DNA of 64,000 bases from Hoplostethus atlanticus. Its lineage: Eukaryota; Chordata; Actinopteri; Trachichthyiformes; Trachichthyidae. Below the pieces are notes generated by a model, which saw only the letters and a list, made by a program, of their open reading frames with translations, was not told the origin of the DNA and searched no databases. A program made the position numbers and the translations under genes. Where the stretch lies: contig JAXDDX010000165.1 of NCBI GenBank assembly GCA_034670405.1, positions 590,001 through 654,000 of the forward strand, read 5' to 3'. Shown here in pieces: positions 1-10,381 of this stretch. Within the stretch, counting starts at the first letter, position 1, and each line of letters begins with the position of its first letter.

Positions 1-464
1 TACTTGCTCTTCTTCACTCCCTGCAATCTCTGTCAGTAGGAAGACAGTCTATTTTGCATTCCTCACGATTCTCGGTTTTGAGTAAATAGGTGATGCCTTT
101 TCCATTTCTCAGCTCGCATTCCCTCCTCCGTTGCTCAACGGTGAATATGGAGAGCAGATGGGAGATGCCGAGCAGCCGAACATGCAGATAGTGGAGAATT
201 TGATAGAGAATAGTGACCAAACAGAGAGGATGGAAGAGAGAAGAGAAACAGGTCCATTTGAGCATGAGGAATAAATTGGAATAGATTGGAGTCAAAGGAG
301 TAAGGAGTCAGGTAAATAGGAGTTCAAAGAGGCCTATTCAGCATTGCTATCCTTGTGATGAAGTGTGCTCATAATACAACTCTGGACAATTTCACGAGCT
401 TGTTTAGCCTTCAGATTCAGCATCCATTCCGACTTATCAAATAAGCATTGCAGTGCCTCTATGA

Positions 465-725
465 CAGTGGTTCTCAATGGAGAGTCCAGGGCCCCCAGGG
501 CTCCTTGAGGGGCAATCCAAGGGGTTTCCAGCAAAACGAGAAATAGGAACTCTCCCTGTCACAGAAAGTATGACTATTCTAATTATAGGCTTCACTCTAG
601 CCAGTATTATCTACCTACCTGCAGTGTAGACAGTTATATAAAGCAATACAAAATCAACAACAGAAATCTTCCCTGGGATAAGATGGTATCTAATGGGGGA
701 GTCCGTGGCCTAATGTGTGTATAAT
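465..725. repeat. Diverged interspersed repeat, copy 1 (hAT-like end)
   Basis: The left edge reads CAGTGGTTCTCAA, a terminal sequence typical of hAT-superfamily elements. The body shares several blocks with 945-1190 in the same order: a CCCCAGGG/TTGAGGGG block, an AGAAAGTAT block, ATACAAAATCAACAAC, and a TGGGGG-TCCGTGG block. I infer a non-autonomous DNA transposon remnant; no transposase is visible. Confidence 0.45.
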
Positions 726-944
726 TTGGGAGTGCCTGTGACGTGCAAACGTTGGAGAAGTCCCGCTGTGAAAGCCAGCGACTGTTGCTGAGGTCGCTGT
801 TGTTGTTGGAGCTGTCCGTGGTGCTGAAACCGACCTGCCGCTAAACCGGTGAGGCAACGCCGCTGCTGCGGTCGCTGTCCGAGGTCCTGACCCTAAAGTA
901 GCTCGGGGGCGCGTGAAGGAAATGTCAGTGAATCCCTGAAGTGG

Positions 945-1190
945 GTTCAGGGGATCCCCAGGGGTGCTTGAGGGGGACCCCGGCAAAATGAGGAATAATT
1001 TGATTTCACTATGATTTTAATTCAATAGAGATTACCTCAGTTAGAGAAAGTATAAGAATGGCTATCTCCCCGTGTACAGTGATAGTTATGTAATTCAATA
1101 CAAAATCAACAACAACAAACATCTCCCTATATGGGGGTCCCTGCATCAAACTGTGATCAAATGTGGCTCCATGGCCCTATTTGAGTGTTG
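945..1190. repeat. Diverged interspersed repeat, copy 2
   Basis: This is the second copy of the repeat at 465-725, in the same orientation. Shared landmarks include CCCCAGGGGTGCTTGAGGGG, AGAGAAAGTATAAGAATGGC, AATACAAAATCAACAAC and a TATGGGGGTCCCTG block. Between the copies (about 770-930) lies a GC-rich segment with many CTG/CGCTG triplets that belongs to neither. A tandem insertion or a duplication could explain the pair. Confidence 0.45.
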
Positions 1191-1504
1191 GTGAAATAAA
1201 AATATTTAAAAGCCCCAGGAGTTTGGCGCAATTAATCCACTTAGAAGTCAAGTCTAAATTTGGGGATTTGTAGAAATGTGTTACAATGATTTGTAGAAGT
1301 GATTTTGTCTGAACACACGTCACTTATCTTAGTGTAAAATACCTCCAAACTCCAAGGGGTCAATGTTACAGTTAAGCACCGGCTCTGTGTTCACTGTTTG
1401 AGAAACGAAACGGCTTGATGTCAAAGCGTCTGCTCTGCTGCATCATGAACATGAAGACTCCGCTCTTCCGTGTCGCTTAGATACACACACATACGCGCGC
1501 GCAA

Positions 1505-1505
<1 letters not shown>

Positions 1506-1536
<31 letters not shown>
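1506..1536. repeat. (CA)n microsatellite
   Basis: Uninterrupted CA dinucleotide run of about 31 bp. Frames crossing it encode only Thr-His or Cys-Val repeats and are not genes. Confidence 0.95.
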
Positions 1537-1539
<3 letters not shown>

Positions 1540-3454
1540 TTAGGAGCCGCGTGACTGTGAGTAGAACCAAGCGCCGTGAAATAAAAGATGAAAAGGAAAA
1601 AGGGGACATCAAGACTTCCAGTACTCATAACGTTTCAGCGTGTTGCATCACGAACACTCTGACACCCAAAACTTACGGACATAAATAAAAGATGGCTTGA
1701 TAAACCGGAGCGCGGTTGCGGTTAAATTCAATCGACGGAGGAGACGACGAAACGTGATCCTGCGTGAAAGCTGGCAAACTGAGAGGCTGTCTCATGCGCC
1801 ACTGACGACTGATAATACCGTACCAAGCTGCTCGGGTTTAGTGCCGAGTGTCAGAGTTGGAACACGCTAAACATAGGCAAGACACGTCATCTCATCTCCA
1901 ATCTGCCATGTCTTACTCTTCACTCCCTTCCCGGCCACCACGTCCTTTCATGAATGGAGGTTGATTACCGCTTATTGAGCGCTAAGCCCACTGGGACGGC
2001 TGGTGTTGATCCCAGGGACACATAACACTGGTCTCGATTCAATGTCTTACCCAGAAAACCTCTCACACATTTCTATCTCTATCTTTTTTTTTTGCCCCGT
2101 AGGTACAAGAATAAGGGCGCCACAGGGATGAAAATAGTAAATGAAGAGAGCATTGGCCAACTAAATGGGAGTATCGTGCATCTGCGGCAGATCTAACAAT
2201 GATTATCAAACACAGCCTGGAGATGCGCAGCCTGCACAGCTTTATGTTTGACTTGCATAGATTGGCGTATCAGTCACTGACTGTCATTACCAGGCAAGTT
2301 CTGCCCCGATTTGGCCAAGCAGGGTTGTAAGCCCCAAGTCTCCTCTCCTCTCCTCTCCTCTCCTCTTAGCAGTACTGTGAGGCTCTGGTGCCGCTCAATG
2401 GGAGGACGGGGCAACTGCTGGTGGCTGCAGCACAGAGGGACGCGCCACACCACCTCAACGCGTACTGGCTACAGGGGCACTGTGGCTAAATATTCAATAG
2501 TGTCAACATATTATTGGCATCGGTTAAAGTGAACGTCGTCGCGAGGGGTGCGATCGATAGACTACCGGCAAACTCTTTGTAAATCTGTGGAAATAATCGC
2601 CCAAGTTATAGAGTGACGCTTTACTGGCTCCAAGACGCAAATAAAAAACGCCAACACACCGTGAATGTCGTTGCAATCGGATTTAGACCAAAATAAAAGA
2701 CAAGTGGGATTTCTCAGTGCCAAAATAGCCTCCACTACATTTGGGGATATGCTGTCAGTTTGTTCAACTTGAACTTCACCAGTAAAGCAACCCATTGGAC
2801 AACTGCGTGGTGGGTGGTTGATGACGTGATTTTGACCAAGAGTGGGTAACAACGTGGGAATAATGGGCTGGGGGTGTGGCGGGTAAGGTTTCACTAAACC
2901 TTCCGTCAGGCTCGAACCACGGCTCATATGGTCCTGCGGAGATGACACGACCTACACTAAATTGGTGATGCTGAATGTGCCCGTTTCCAACTCACTCGTG
3001 GATTTTATGCAGTCCAACCTATGAGTGGGCGAACAGAGAGCCATGACTCACTGTCAAATTCATATTGTGGCCGTGACAGTATTCTTGGCTTTTGCTAAAA
3101 ATAGTCCCCATTCTGTGGTGCGGAGCCAAGACAGTGATAAAACGGTTGGCTTGCTTGCCAAAGGATCTGCTCGGGATGGCACAAATCAACGCGGCTGTTC
3201 ACCAAAAACGCCTGGGCTCTAAATAACGCCACGTATGCTTCCGTAATGAACGTCCACGAGTATCAAAAAATCACAGATCAACCACTGAGTCCGTCCTTAC
3301 CGGAGGAGAGTGAGTTGTAAGGATGTGAAAATGAAAATAGCGGTAATGATAATCTGTTGAATGCCCGGCTCAAGTTGCAACATTTACATTTCCAATTAAT
3401 CACAGACAGAAAACCCAGAGTCAGTTAAAATTACCCCCACCCCCAACACTCACT

Positions 3455-3462
3455 CACACACA

Positions 3463-3498
<36 letters not shown>
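3455..3498. repeat. Compound (CA)n(CG)4(CA)n microsatellite
   Basis: CA run interrupted by a short CGCGCG block, so the alternating purine-pyrimidine tract is continuous over 44 bp. A separate clean CA run follows at 3645-3673. Confidence 0.95.
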
Positions 3499-3641
3499 AA
3501 CAGACTGACTGCTGTGCACAAAATATTGTTCAGAGATTGACAATTGGAAATTCTTTCGGCTCTACACGGCGGGAAACGGTGAAAATGAAGTTGTTGTTGA
3601 CCAACAAACAGAAGATTGTTAGAAAACACAGCACAGGACAG

Positions 3642-3644
<3 letters not shown>

Positions 3645-3673
<29 letters not shown>
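3645..3673. repeat. (CA)n microsatellite
   Basis: Clean dinucleotide run of about 29 bp. Confidence 0.95.
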
Positions 3674-3674
<1 letters not shown>

Positions 3675-4069
3675 CGAATGCTTTTTTACCTGAAGAACCT
3701 CCTTTCTGGGGGACAACATTTTACACGATTTTTTTATATCCCTGCAGCTTATCTAACCCAGCCCACAGTCTTGTTTATGAAACGCGTCAACAGAACCAAG
3801 GAGAGACAGAACCTCAGCGGGTCCTACTTCCAATTCCTCAGCATCCGGCGTCACCAAAATAGCCACCCAAAGACCCCCCCTCCCCTCCCATCTTAATAAT
3901 AACTTTGGGTGCTATAACAGCGGCATCGGACCAAGGTGTAGCCAGCCATGTGTGTGTTGGGTGCTGATTTGCATTCAGCCAGGGATCGGGGAGGGTGGGG
4001 GGGGGAGTGGATGGGTGAGTTAGCCTGCTGCATTTTGCATTTGGTTAGCTTTACAGAGGGAGAACTTAC

Positions 4070-4148
4070 CCTTTACCGAGGTGGCCAGTAGCCCCATATA
4101 TAAGAACAGCACCCGGCTCCAATGGTGCGCCTGTACTCCCGCCTTCAT
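4070..4148 (-). CDS. Signal-peptide first coding exon of a secreted or cell-surface protein (partial gene)
   Basis: Read on the minus strand, ATG at 4148 opens 26 codons plus one base and ends at 4070 directly before GTAAGT, a consensus splice donor. The peptide begins MKAGVQAHHW and has a basic start, a hydrophobic core (VLFLYMGLLA) and a small-residue stretch (ATSVKG) suited to signal peptidase. This is a typical layout for exon 1 of a type I membrane or secreted protein. The rest would lie at lower coordinates; I see no second exon in the remaining 4 kb, so the first intron is long. In-frame ATGs upstream (for example at 4244) leave the start open; I chose 4148 because it gives the best signal peptide. 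The layout resembles immunoglobulin-superfamily adhesion genes, but that is only a guess. Confidence 0.5.
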
Positions 4149-4950
4149 TAGCGCAAAAATCCGTATTCCGTCCCTTTTCCTGCATGCGCATTCCGGTCTC
4201 TTCTCAAGTCCCGTTGCTCCGTCCCGGTCTGAGGCGGTAGTCATGGCAGGGTTTGGTTGTTTTTTTTTCTTCTTCTCTTTTCTGGCAGGCACGGTAGTTC
4301 TCAGATGGTCTGAAAAGGGAGATTCACTCGGTTTCGGCGCTGAGAAAAATCCCAATGCATCGAGGAGGCTCGGATCTCGCAGCCGGACTGAACCATGTCA
4401 TGCGGAGACCGAGGGGTTCAGCGAGTCTCTGCCTGTGAAGAAGATTTCACACCTAAAGGGGGAAAAGGAGGGAAGGCAAACCAAGGGGCGAGATGCTGTG
4501 CAAGTGGTCACTTATCTACCACACACGCATAAAAAAATCAGGCAAATCCCTCCTCCGCTCCTGATATGTCATTGATATTACCAGAACACGTCAAAAAAAA
4601 ACTGGAGATCCCTTCTTCAGTTTGTCCCGCAGCACTGATTTGTCCTTCTTTTATTTATTTCCAATTAACAACAGCATTTTCCGTGCCGATAATCCACATT
4701 TTACCCGTCATTAGACCTATTAGAATTAACGTACGACGAAGGATGGAGACCCAAACAGGTTATCTGGAACCAAGGAAAAGCTCGTTTCAGAAGTTTTCCA
4801 CCAATGGTGTAGACAGAGATCTTCTTATTTTGAGAGAAATGCTAGTGTGTATTCCCAGTATCGCAGCCCTGAATAGCGTTGGCTACAGCATCGATCTCGG
4901 GTCTGTGCGACGCCAAGACTCAGACTGCAGACCTGCTCCTTCTCTGCGCC

Positions 4951-5032
4951 TCTCTCTCTCTCTCTTTCTCTTTCTCTCTCTCTCTCTCTCACCCTCCCGC
5001 TCCCTCTCCCTCTCTCTCTCCCTCTCCTCTCC
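4951..5032. repeat. (CT)n-rich low-complexity tract
   Basis: Imperfect CT/CTTT/CCCT-rich stretch, purine-rich on the other strand. It lies about 0.8 kb upstream of the - strand exon. Frames across it encode Ser-Leu or Arg-Glu repeats only. Confidence 0.9.
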
Positions 5033-5722
5033 AATGAGCTAGTATGCCCACCTTTCAAAGACCATTTTGACAATACCAAACGTATTACATTCCCAAGTGA
5101 TAAACTAATTAAATGATTATGTGAGTTATAAGGTCAATAGCCGGTTTCTTTATAAACTTTTCATTATCATAGAGTATTTTTATTGTAAGCTATGATGGTG
5201 GCGCTAATAATAATAATACTATTAATAATAATAACAACAACATCATGTTGCCAATTTGTTGATTTAGGGGCCCACAACAGGGATCAGCCATTGGCTCCAT
5301 CCATTAAGATCCATCATCAGGTTGCTCCGCAGTTTAACATAGATGTCCACTTCTTGCTCACTGAACGTGAAATTGATGCTTAACAGGCCGGAACTCTCGC
5401 CAGTAAATTTGAATGTCATTTCCACTTTTGCATATGGCCGTTAATTAGTTTCCCGCGACACGTCTCGTGTGGAAACAGTCGGGATAATGGAATGCGCGTT
5501 GGCCTTCAACCTCACATATATGATCAAAATCATAAACAATCTACCCGTGACATTAAATTGAAAATGGCAAACACAATCCTGCCCCTGCTGATCTGATTTA
5601 CCTAGTCCTATTCCTATTATGCATTGCATAAACTGATTTAACTTCGCTATAATCCGATATCACTGAATGATTTCATTACATTGATACATTATATTTAAGA
5701 AGGCCCATTATTTTATTGTACC

Positions 5723-5805
5723 TATGTATGTATGTGTATGTATGTATGTACAGTATGTATGTATGTATGTATGTATGTATGTATGTATCTATCTATCTAT
5801 CTATC
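5723..5805. repeat. Compound (TATG)n(ATCT)n tetranucleotide microsatellite
   Basis: Tetranucleotide TATG repeats with a few interruptions run into an ATCT run. The site is about 0.3 kb upstream of the first exon of the + strand gene. Confidence 0.95.
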
Positions 5806-6095
5806 AGTGTATATAGGGGAGACCAGGTATGGTCTCTCTCTCTATCTATAATTTCTAAACACGTTCATAAATTGATTGATTGATTGATTCAACCCACTGT
5901 TTACTGGAGGGAAAATATAATGCTGAATTCTAATTCTATGGGAATGTCATCACTGGTTGCTATGGCTACCATCCAAGATCACATCTGTTATTATTTATTT
6001 CCTTTAAAAAAAAACAGATTCAGAACAAATATTTGAACGTGTAACTTGATTCACAAGCCAATGCCTTGATGTATCAGTGAACCTGGACTTAGAAA

Positions 6096-6403
6096 ATGAT
6101 ACCACTAGAAGATTATTTTAGGCCACGACCGACTCCAAAGCAATCCTGGGATGCAGTCGCGCCCTTTCCGCGCTTTATTTGGATTCGTCCCAATGTACCG
6201 GAGGACGACTTTGACCGTGTTTGCCAAAAAATATGGGATGAAGCAAAGAAGGCGACGGATATATTGTGGTTAGACACATTGGAGGATTCTAGCCCCTCTA
6301 CCGACGAGGCAGCGGCGCAGGAGGATGCTGGCAGATGTCACGGTTCTCCCCAGAGGCCTTTGAGCAAACACTGCACAGCACCGGCCAGCAACCTAACGGG
6401 GCG
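6096..6403 (+). CDS. Exon 1 of DFPxL-motif protein (start codon)
   Basis: ATG at 6096 has an A at -3, and an in-frame TAG lies two codons upstream, so this is the first usable methionine unless a further exon splices in ahead of it. The exon encodes residues 1-102 plus two bases and ends before GTAAGG. The first 65 residues look folded and conserved: aromatic-rich, with FPRFIWIRPNVP and a charged helix-like segment (DDFDRVCQKIWDEAKKA). The rest is low complexity. The neighbouring sequence is moderately rich in CpG. Splicing here to 7967 restores an Arg codon (CG + G) and keeps the frame open. Reading through the donor meets a TAA at once. Confidence 0.7.
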
Positions 6404-6489
6404 GTAAGGTTAAGTCACGCTAAAGTTATTTGGACACAGCAGGCGTTTTGGCGATATATTGACCAACCCAAAACCACTATAATACTCCT

Positions 6490-6800
6490 ATAATAATATT
6501 CCCATAGAGACGTGTATGTGTGTGACTTACTAGTGACCTTATTGTATCTTATGATATTTTCATCTACTGTGATTTCCCTACAATATTCCTATAGGGACTT
6601 AGTGTGTCCATCTGTGGTAATCAATACTGGGTTCCTAGTGACCTTATTGTCCTTTATAGCCTTTGTATCTCCTATAGGGAATTATAGTGTGTCTAGACAC
6701 ACATTCAGCAGACATAGACAGTCTATGTCTGCTGAATAGAACGTTTATAGTGTCCACATTGTACTTTATGGTATTCTATTATGGTGGTATATATTTGTTT
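6490..6800. repeat. Diverged tandem repeat with embedded palindromes (intron 1)
   Basis: Copies of a CCTATAGGGA-like box recur at about 6501, 6588 and 6671 (period 83-87 bp), and CTAGTGACCTTATTGT recurs at about 6530 and 6635. Two palindromes sit at the right side: GTGTGTCTAGACACAC near 6687-6702 and a 17-bp perfect inverted repeat with a 1-base centre at 6703-6737. It is not coding. It may be a decayed minisatellite or part of a transposon. Confidence 0.5.
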
Positions 6801-7019
6801 AATGTATGTGTAAAGTTTTGCTGTAAGACTATATTTGTAGCTTATCATTCTAGTATTACTGCAGCTCCTCTAGGGAATGCAAGGTCACGAGTATTTCATT
6901 TGAGGCTGTGAGCACGCCAGGCATGCTTATCTTCAGACGGGTTGTCGTTAAGGAAATCAAATAGCCGAACTTTGCGCCTGAGCAGAGACGCTTCTTGAAG
7001 TCAGCATGTAGATCAGGTG

Positions 7020-7260
7020 GGCTGCTCCGTGGCCATAGATGCTGCACGGTAACGTTAATGTGCGCCATCTGCTCACCGGCCCATCCGGGGCTCCGTGACG
7101 TCTCCGTTTTCAGAGGGCATCACGAGCGACCCGGGTCTCACCGGACCGTCTGTTCCGCATCGCGGCTCGACAGGAGACAGCCGGGGACTATAGCCTCATT
7201 AAAAAGTCATACATTGAGGCTGGTGCCGCGCCAGAGATACAAGGATAAAAACCACCCGGG
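7020..7260. other. CpG-rich patch in intron 1
   Basis: Unusually many CpG dinucleotides for this AT-leaning window (for example GCGACCCGGG, CATCGCGGCTCGACA). A frame is open on the + strand over much of it, but no convincing acceptor/donor pair keeps the phase of exons 1 and 2. It may be an internal CpG island or an alternative promoter. Confidence 0.3.
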
Positions 7261-7868
7261 CACAAGACTTGTTCACCTGCATGCCAAATATTGGGCTGAA
7301 CGTGTATAATAATAATCATTATAATAACAATAATAATAGTGTCAAATATGGCAGCGGAATGATGGTGATGGGAATATGAATGAGCTGAATGAGCTTTATT
7401 GTTCATGATGATGATGGTGCAGACGACGATAATCAGGATGACGAGGAGGCCATGATGATGTTGTTGTGCACTGCAATAAAGCATATCCATCTTAGAAAGT
7501 GATTTATTGTAGGGTAGTAATGAGTCTCAAAAAGTTTTTTCTTTTTTCTTATCAAAACAAGTGAAAAAAAAATCGACCAATGGGATGAGACGATTCCGCT
7601 TGCTTCCAATGCAAATCAACTTTGAGAGTTTTCATTAAAAAGCGTGACCTTTTCTTGATACTAGCTACTAGACATTCCTGAGAGAAGTGAAACTGCATTG
7701 GGCAGACTTTCCACTTGCTTTAAGAAAAGTATGATTTTACACAAGAATAAATGTCCACTTTAAGCTTTAAGCAGTGTGGTAGTGATGACAGCGGTGTTGA
7801 TGATGGTGATGGTTATAATGATGTGGTTATGAGTTGTTGTTTACATTCAAAAGGTGAGTGTGTTAACT

Positions 7869-7869
<1 letters not shown>

Positions 7870-7947
<78 letters not shown>
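7870..7947. repeat. (CA)39 microsatellite directly upstream of exon 2
   Basis: Pure CA repeat of about 78 bp, the longest in the window. It ends 19 bases before the exon 2 acceptor and replaces much of the usual polypyrimidine tract. The remaining tract is TCTCTGCCTCTCTGTCTAG. CA repeats in RNA are known binding sites of hnRNP L, so an effect on exon 2 splicing is plausible. Confidence 0.95.
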
Positions 7948-7948
<1 letters not shown>

Positions 7949-7966
7949 CTCTGCCTCTCTGTCTAG

Positions 7967-8207
7967 GGCTGAGGAGCCACCGGATGAGGCAAATGAGGTT
8001 GCTCTCATGGTGCTGCACGAGTTTCAGAGTCTGATCTCGCAGAATGAGCAGGACAAGGAAGGCCGCCAGACTGACTTCACCTTTCCTCACCCTTATCTCC
8101 CGGGCCGCAGCAGTCGCAGCGATGCCAAGCATGTACGGGTACTGAGCCCTGTCATGGAGACGGCGCCGGAAAGAAATGAGGAGGAGGCAGAGATGAAAAG
8201 AAAACCG
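7967..8207 (+). CDS. Exon 2 of DFPxL-motif protein
   Basis: The acceptor is CTCTGTCTAG and the donor GTGAGC. One base completes codon 103, then 80 whole codons follow (residues 104-183), ending in phase 0. It encodes an acidic, helix-prone segment (EANEVALMVLHEFQSLISQN) and then a basic/polar stretch with FPHPYLPGRSSRS. Codon use is GC-rich at third positions, unlike the flanking introns. Confidence 0.8.
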
Positions 8208-8340
8208 GTGAGCACGACGACTTTGGGGGCTGAAGTTTTATTTTGTTTTATTTAGGTCTAGTCTAGTCTCTGGAGTGCTTTCACTTTCATTTAGTGAGTA
8301 AGTTTAAGTGTAATGTACACTATTTATTCTCTCATGTCAG

Positions 8341-9637
8341 GAAAGAGATGTGGAGGAGCAGACAAAGATTATTGAAAACCTCATGGATCAACTTTGGGTC
8401 CCAGAATCCACCAGCAGCAGCAGAAACGAAGAGCACTCTGCCCTGGTGCAGCCCTTCACTGCAGGGAAACCCCTTCAACCCCGACCCCTGGCAACCAGCC
8501 AAACATCCTATACTGTACCTCGCCCAAAACCCAGGGAGAGCGCCTCCGTCCGTCATCGCCTCCACCCTACCACTGAGGAGCACGTCCTCCGTCTGTCCAA
8601 CGAGGACGATTTCCCCGCTCTGCCTTCTCAACTGCATAGCCGCCTGTCTGTCTGTCAGAGTGAGGACGAGTCGGACATTGGAAGCAGCTTGGATAGTGAT
8701 TTCAGCGACGACAGCGACGTCGCCGCACTGCCTGGGCTGCGTACTTTAGCCAGCGACGGCAGCGACACCGACCTCACCGATGACAGCCACGTAGAGGAAT
8801 CTGCCCCCGGACCACGTGCGCAGAGTGCGGCCGGCTGCGTCAGCGAGGATGAGCTACCCCTCAACGGTCCCGTCTGTGAACTAGACTTCTCCTGCCTGCC
8901 CTACACCGCCATCAAGGAAACATGTCAAACATCGAACAATGAGGCAGACTTTATACCGCTTCCCAAACCTGTGGTTCTGGCCGCCAAAAATAAAAATTTG
9001 TCCCCATCTCATGCACTAGTCAATGACAGTGAAGAGGATTTCCCAGTCCTTACGAGTGAAAAGGACTTTCCTCCACTCACTCCCAGCAAGGCAGGCCTTC
9101 TACCTCTCCCCACGGCTGCATCAGCCCCGGGGAAGAAGCCCAGCTCCTGGGCTATACCCTTTCCCTTCAGTCCTCCTGTCCCCACTGCTCCTTTGGCGGC
9201 CGACACAACCGTCCCCGCCCCTGTGCATGCTTCAGTCCAAGGCAAAGCACCAGCACCCCAGGCAAAGTCGAAAGCCAAGGCTCCATCTCCAAATCCCCCT
9301 CCACCAGCCCCAACGCAGCAGGAGGCCTATGACCTGCTGGCAGACTTCCCAGCTCTCCAGCCCCAGAAGAAACCTCCCACTTGGAGTTGCTTGGCCAGTA
9401 GGTTTTCCCCGGCCCGAGACACAGGGGGGAAAAGAGGGCTTACTCACTCCCCAAACCACAGCCAGCAGCATGGGGCTTCCCATCAAATGAGGATGGAGAA
9501 TGAGCCCCAGGATGCCCTCCCCGCCTGTTCAGGAGATCAGAAATCCATGCCTAAAACATTTGGCTGGGGCAGCCTCCACGGCGCTCCCTTCATCAACCCT
9601 GAGCTGCTAAAGGCTAACAACCAGCTGCCTACTGGAG
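8341..9637 (+). CDS. Exon 3 of DFPxL-motif protein (main exon)
   Basis: The large exon of the gene: 432 codons plus one base (residues 184-615), acceptor CTCATGTCAG and donor GTAACA. It starts with a charged helix (VEEQTKIIENLMDQLW) and holds all five DFPxL/DFIPLP motifs. The acidic Ser/Asp block at about residues 291-340 is followed by a Pro/Ala-rich region with many PAP and PPP runs, and then GW/W motifs (SSWAIPF, PPTWSC, TFGWGS). The frame continues 50 codons past the donor, but that tail is simple, Leu/Ser-rich and AT-leaning. The splice to 11425 is therefore preferred, and it restores a Gly codon (G + GT). Confidence 0.9.
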
Positions 9638-10164
9638 GTAACAGATCTGCCCTGTGGCTATTTGTCTGTATGTCTGTCTGCCAGTATCTCTCATTACTGT
9701 GGTTAGCATTAATGCTATCTTCACCGCTTTCTATAGCTACAGACTTGCTAGTAAGCCGCTGTCAATTCCACACACTCAAGGCCACTTGATGGAAATAATA
9801 TATCAGTTGCTGTCAGATGAAAACCTTGTACCCTCAAAATGTGTACTTTTCAGGAATGAAAAGAAGCAGTCATGTTTATAGCAGTATTCTGACAATATTC
9901 TGTGGGGTTTTGAAAAGGTTCCATTAGCCCAAGAGGTCAGTGAATTTCTCAACCCATTGAGGACCATGCAATCCCGCAATTGAAGTGAAAAATTGAATAG
10001 AAGTCACACGGCAACGGTGATTCAGCGTCGCCCACCGCAGATACGATATTTCTGTCATTTGTGTCATAGTTGACATCTAGTAAGAGTCAGGAAGGGAATG
10101 TTTAGATTTTCATATGGCAGAAGCCCGTCTCAGGAGGGGGCAGTGTAACACATAAAGGACGCGT

Positions 10165-10166
<2 letters not shown>

Positions 10167-10212
<46 letters not shown>
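10167..10212. repeat. (CA)n microsatellite
   Basis: Clean CA run of about 46 bp. A second run of about 38 bp follows at 10342-10379, separated by 130 bp. Confidence 0.95.
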
Positions 10213-10215
<3 letters not shown>

Positions 10216-10340
10216 CCTGTCTGAGAATCTATTATTGATATTAATGATACCGTCACACTTGGCTAATGAAAAGCAGGAGTGAGGCAGCACCTGGCCTGGC
10301 CAGAACTCACACCCTCACACAGTCTGCCTAATTAATCTCC

Positions 10341-10341
<1 letters not shown>

Positions 10342-10379
<38 letters not shown>
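10342..10379. repeat. (CA)n microsatellite
   Basis: Clean CA run in intron 3. Confidence 0.95.

Positions 10380-10381
<2 letters not shown>

Larger units (their letters stand above)
1..4069. other. Non-coding flank: diverged repeats and microsatellites
   Basis: I see no supportable gene here. It may be intergenic, or the first intron of the - strand gene whose first exon ends at 4070. It holds two diverged copies of one repeat (about 465-725 and 945-1190), CA repeats near 1.5, 3.45 and 3.65 kb, and a pentanucleotide TCTCC run at about 2340-2366. A 128-codon antisense frame at 2562-2948 has no recognisable domain and no clear splice context, so it is not called. Confidence 0.6.
4149..6095. 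promoter_or_regulatory. Divergent 5' region between two gene starts
   Basis: About 1.95 kb separates the - strand signal-peptide exon (ATG at 4148) from the + strand gene start (ATG at 6096). The left part (about 4150-4450) is comparatively rich in CpG, which suits a promoter or 5' UTR for the - strand gene. A CT-rich tract occupies 4951-5032 and a (TATG)n(ATCT)n run 5723-5805. I recognise no specific TATA box or transcription-factor site with confidence. Promoter activity is inferred from position. Confidence 0.35.

Noticed and set aside
2562-2948. 128-codon minus-strand frame
   Set aside because: No domain recognised, no consensus splice sites at its ends and no poly(A) signal context. Chance is the simpler explanation.
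7863-8132. Minus-strand frame ending in Cys-Val repeats
   Set aside because: It is a shadow of exon 2 and of the CA microsatellite.
9638-9789. Continuation of the exon 3 frame past the donor to a stop at 9789
   Set aside because: The tail is AT-leaning and Leu/Ser-rich, and the GTAACA donor at 9638 joins perfectly in phase to 11425. It is read-through into the intron.
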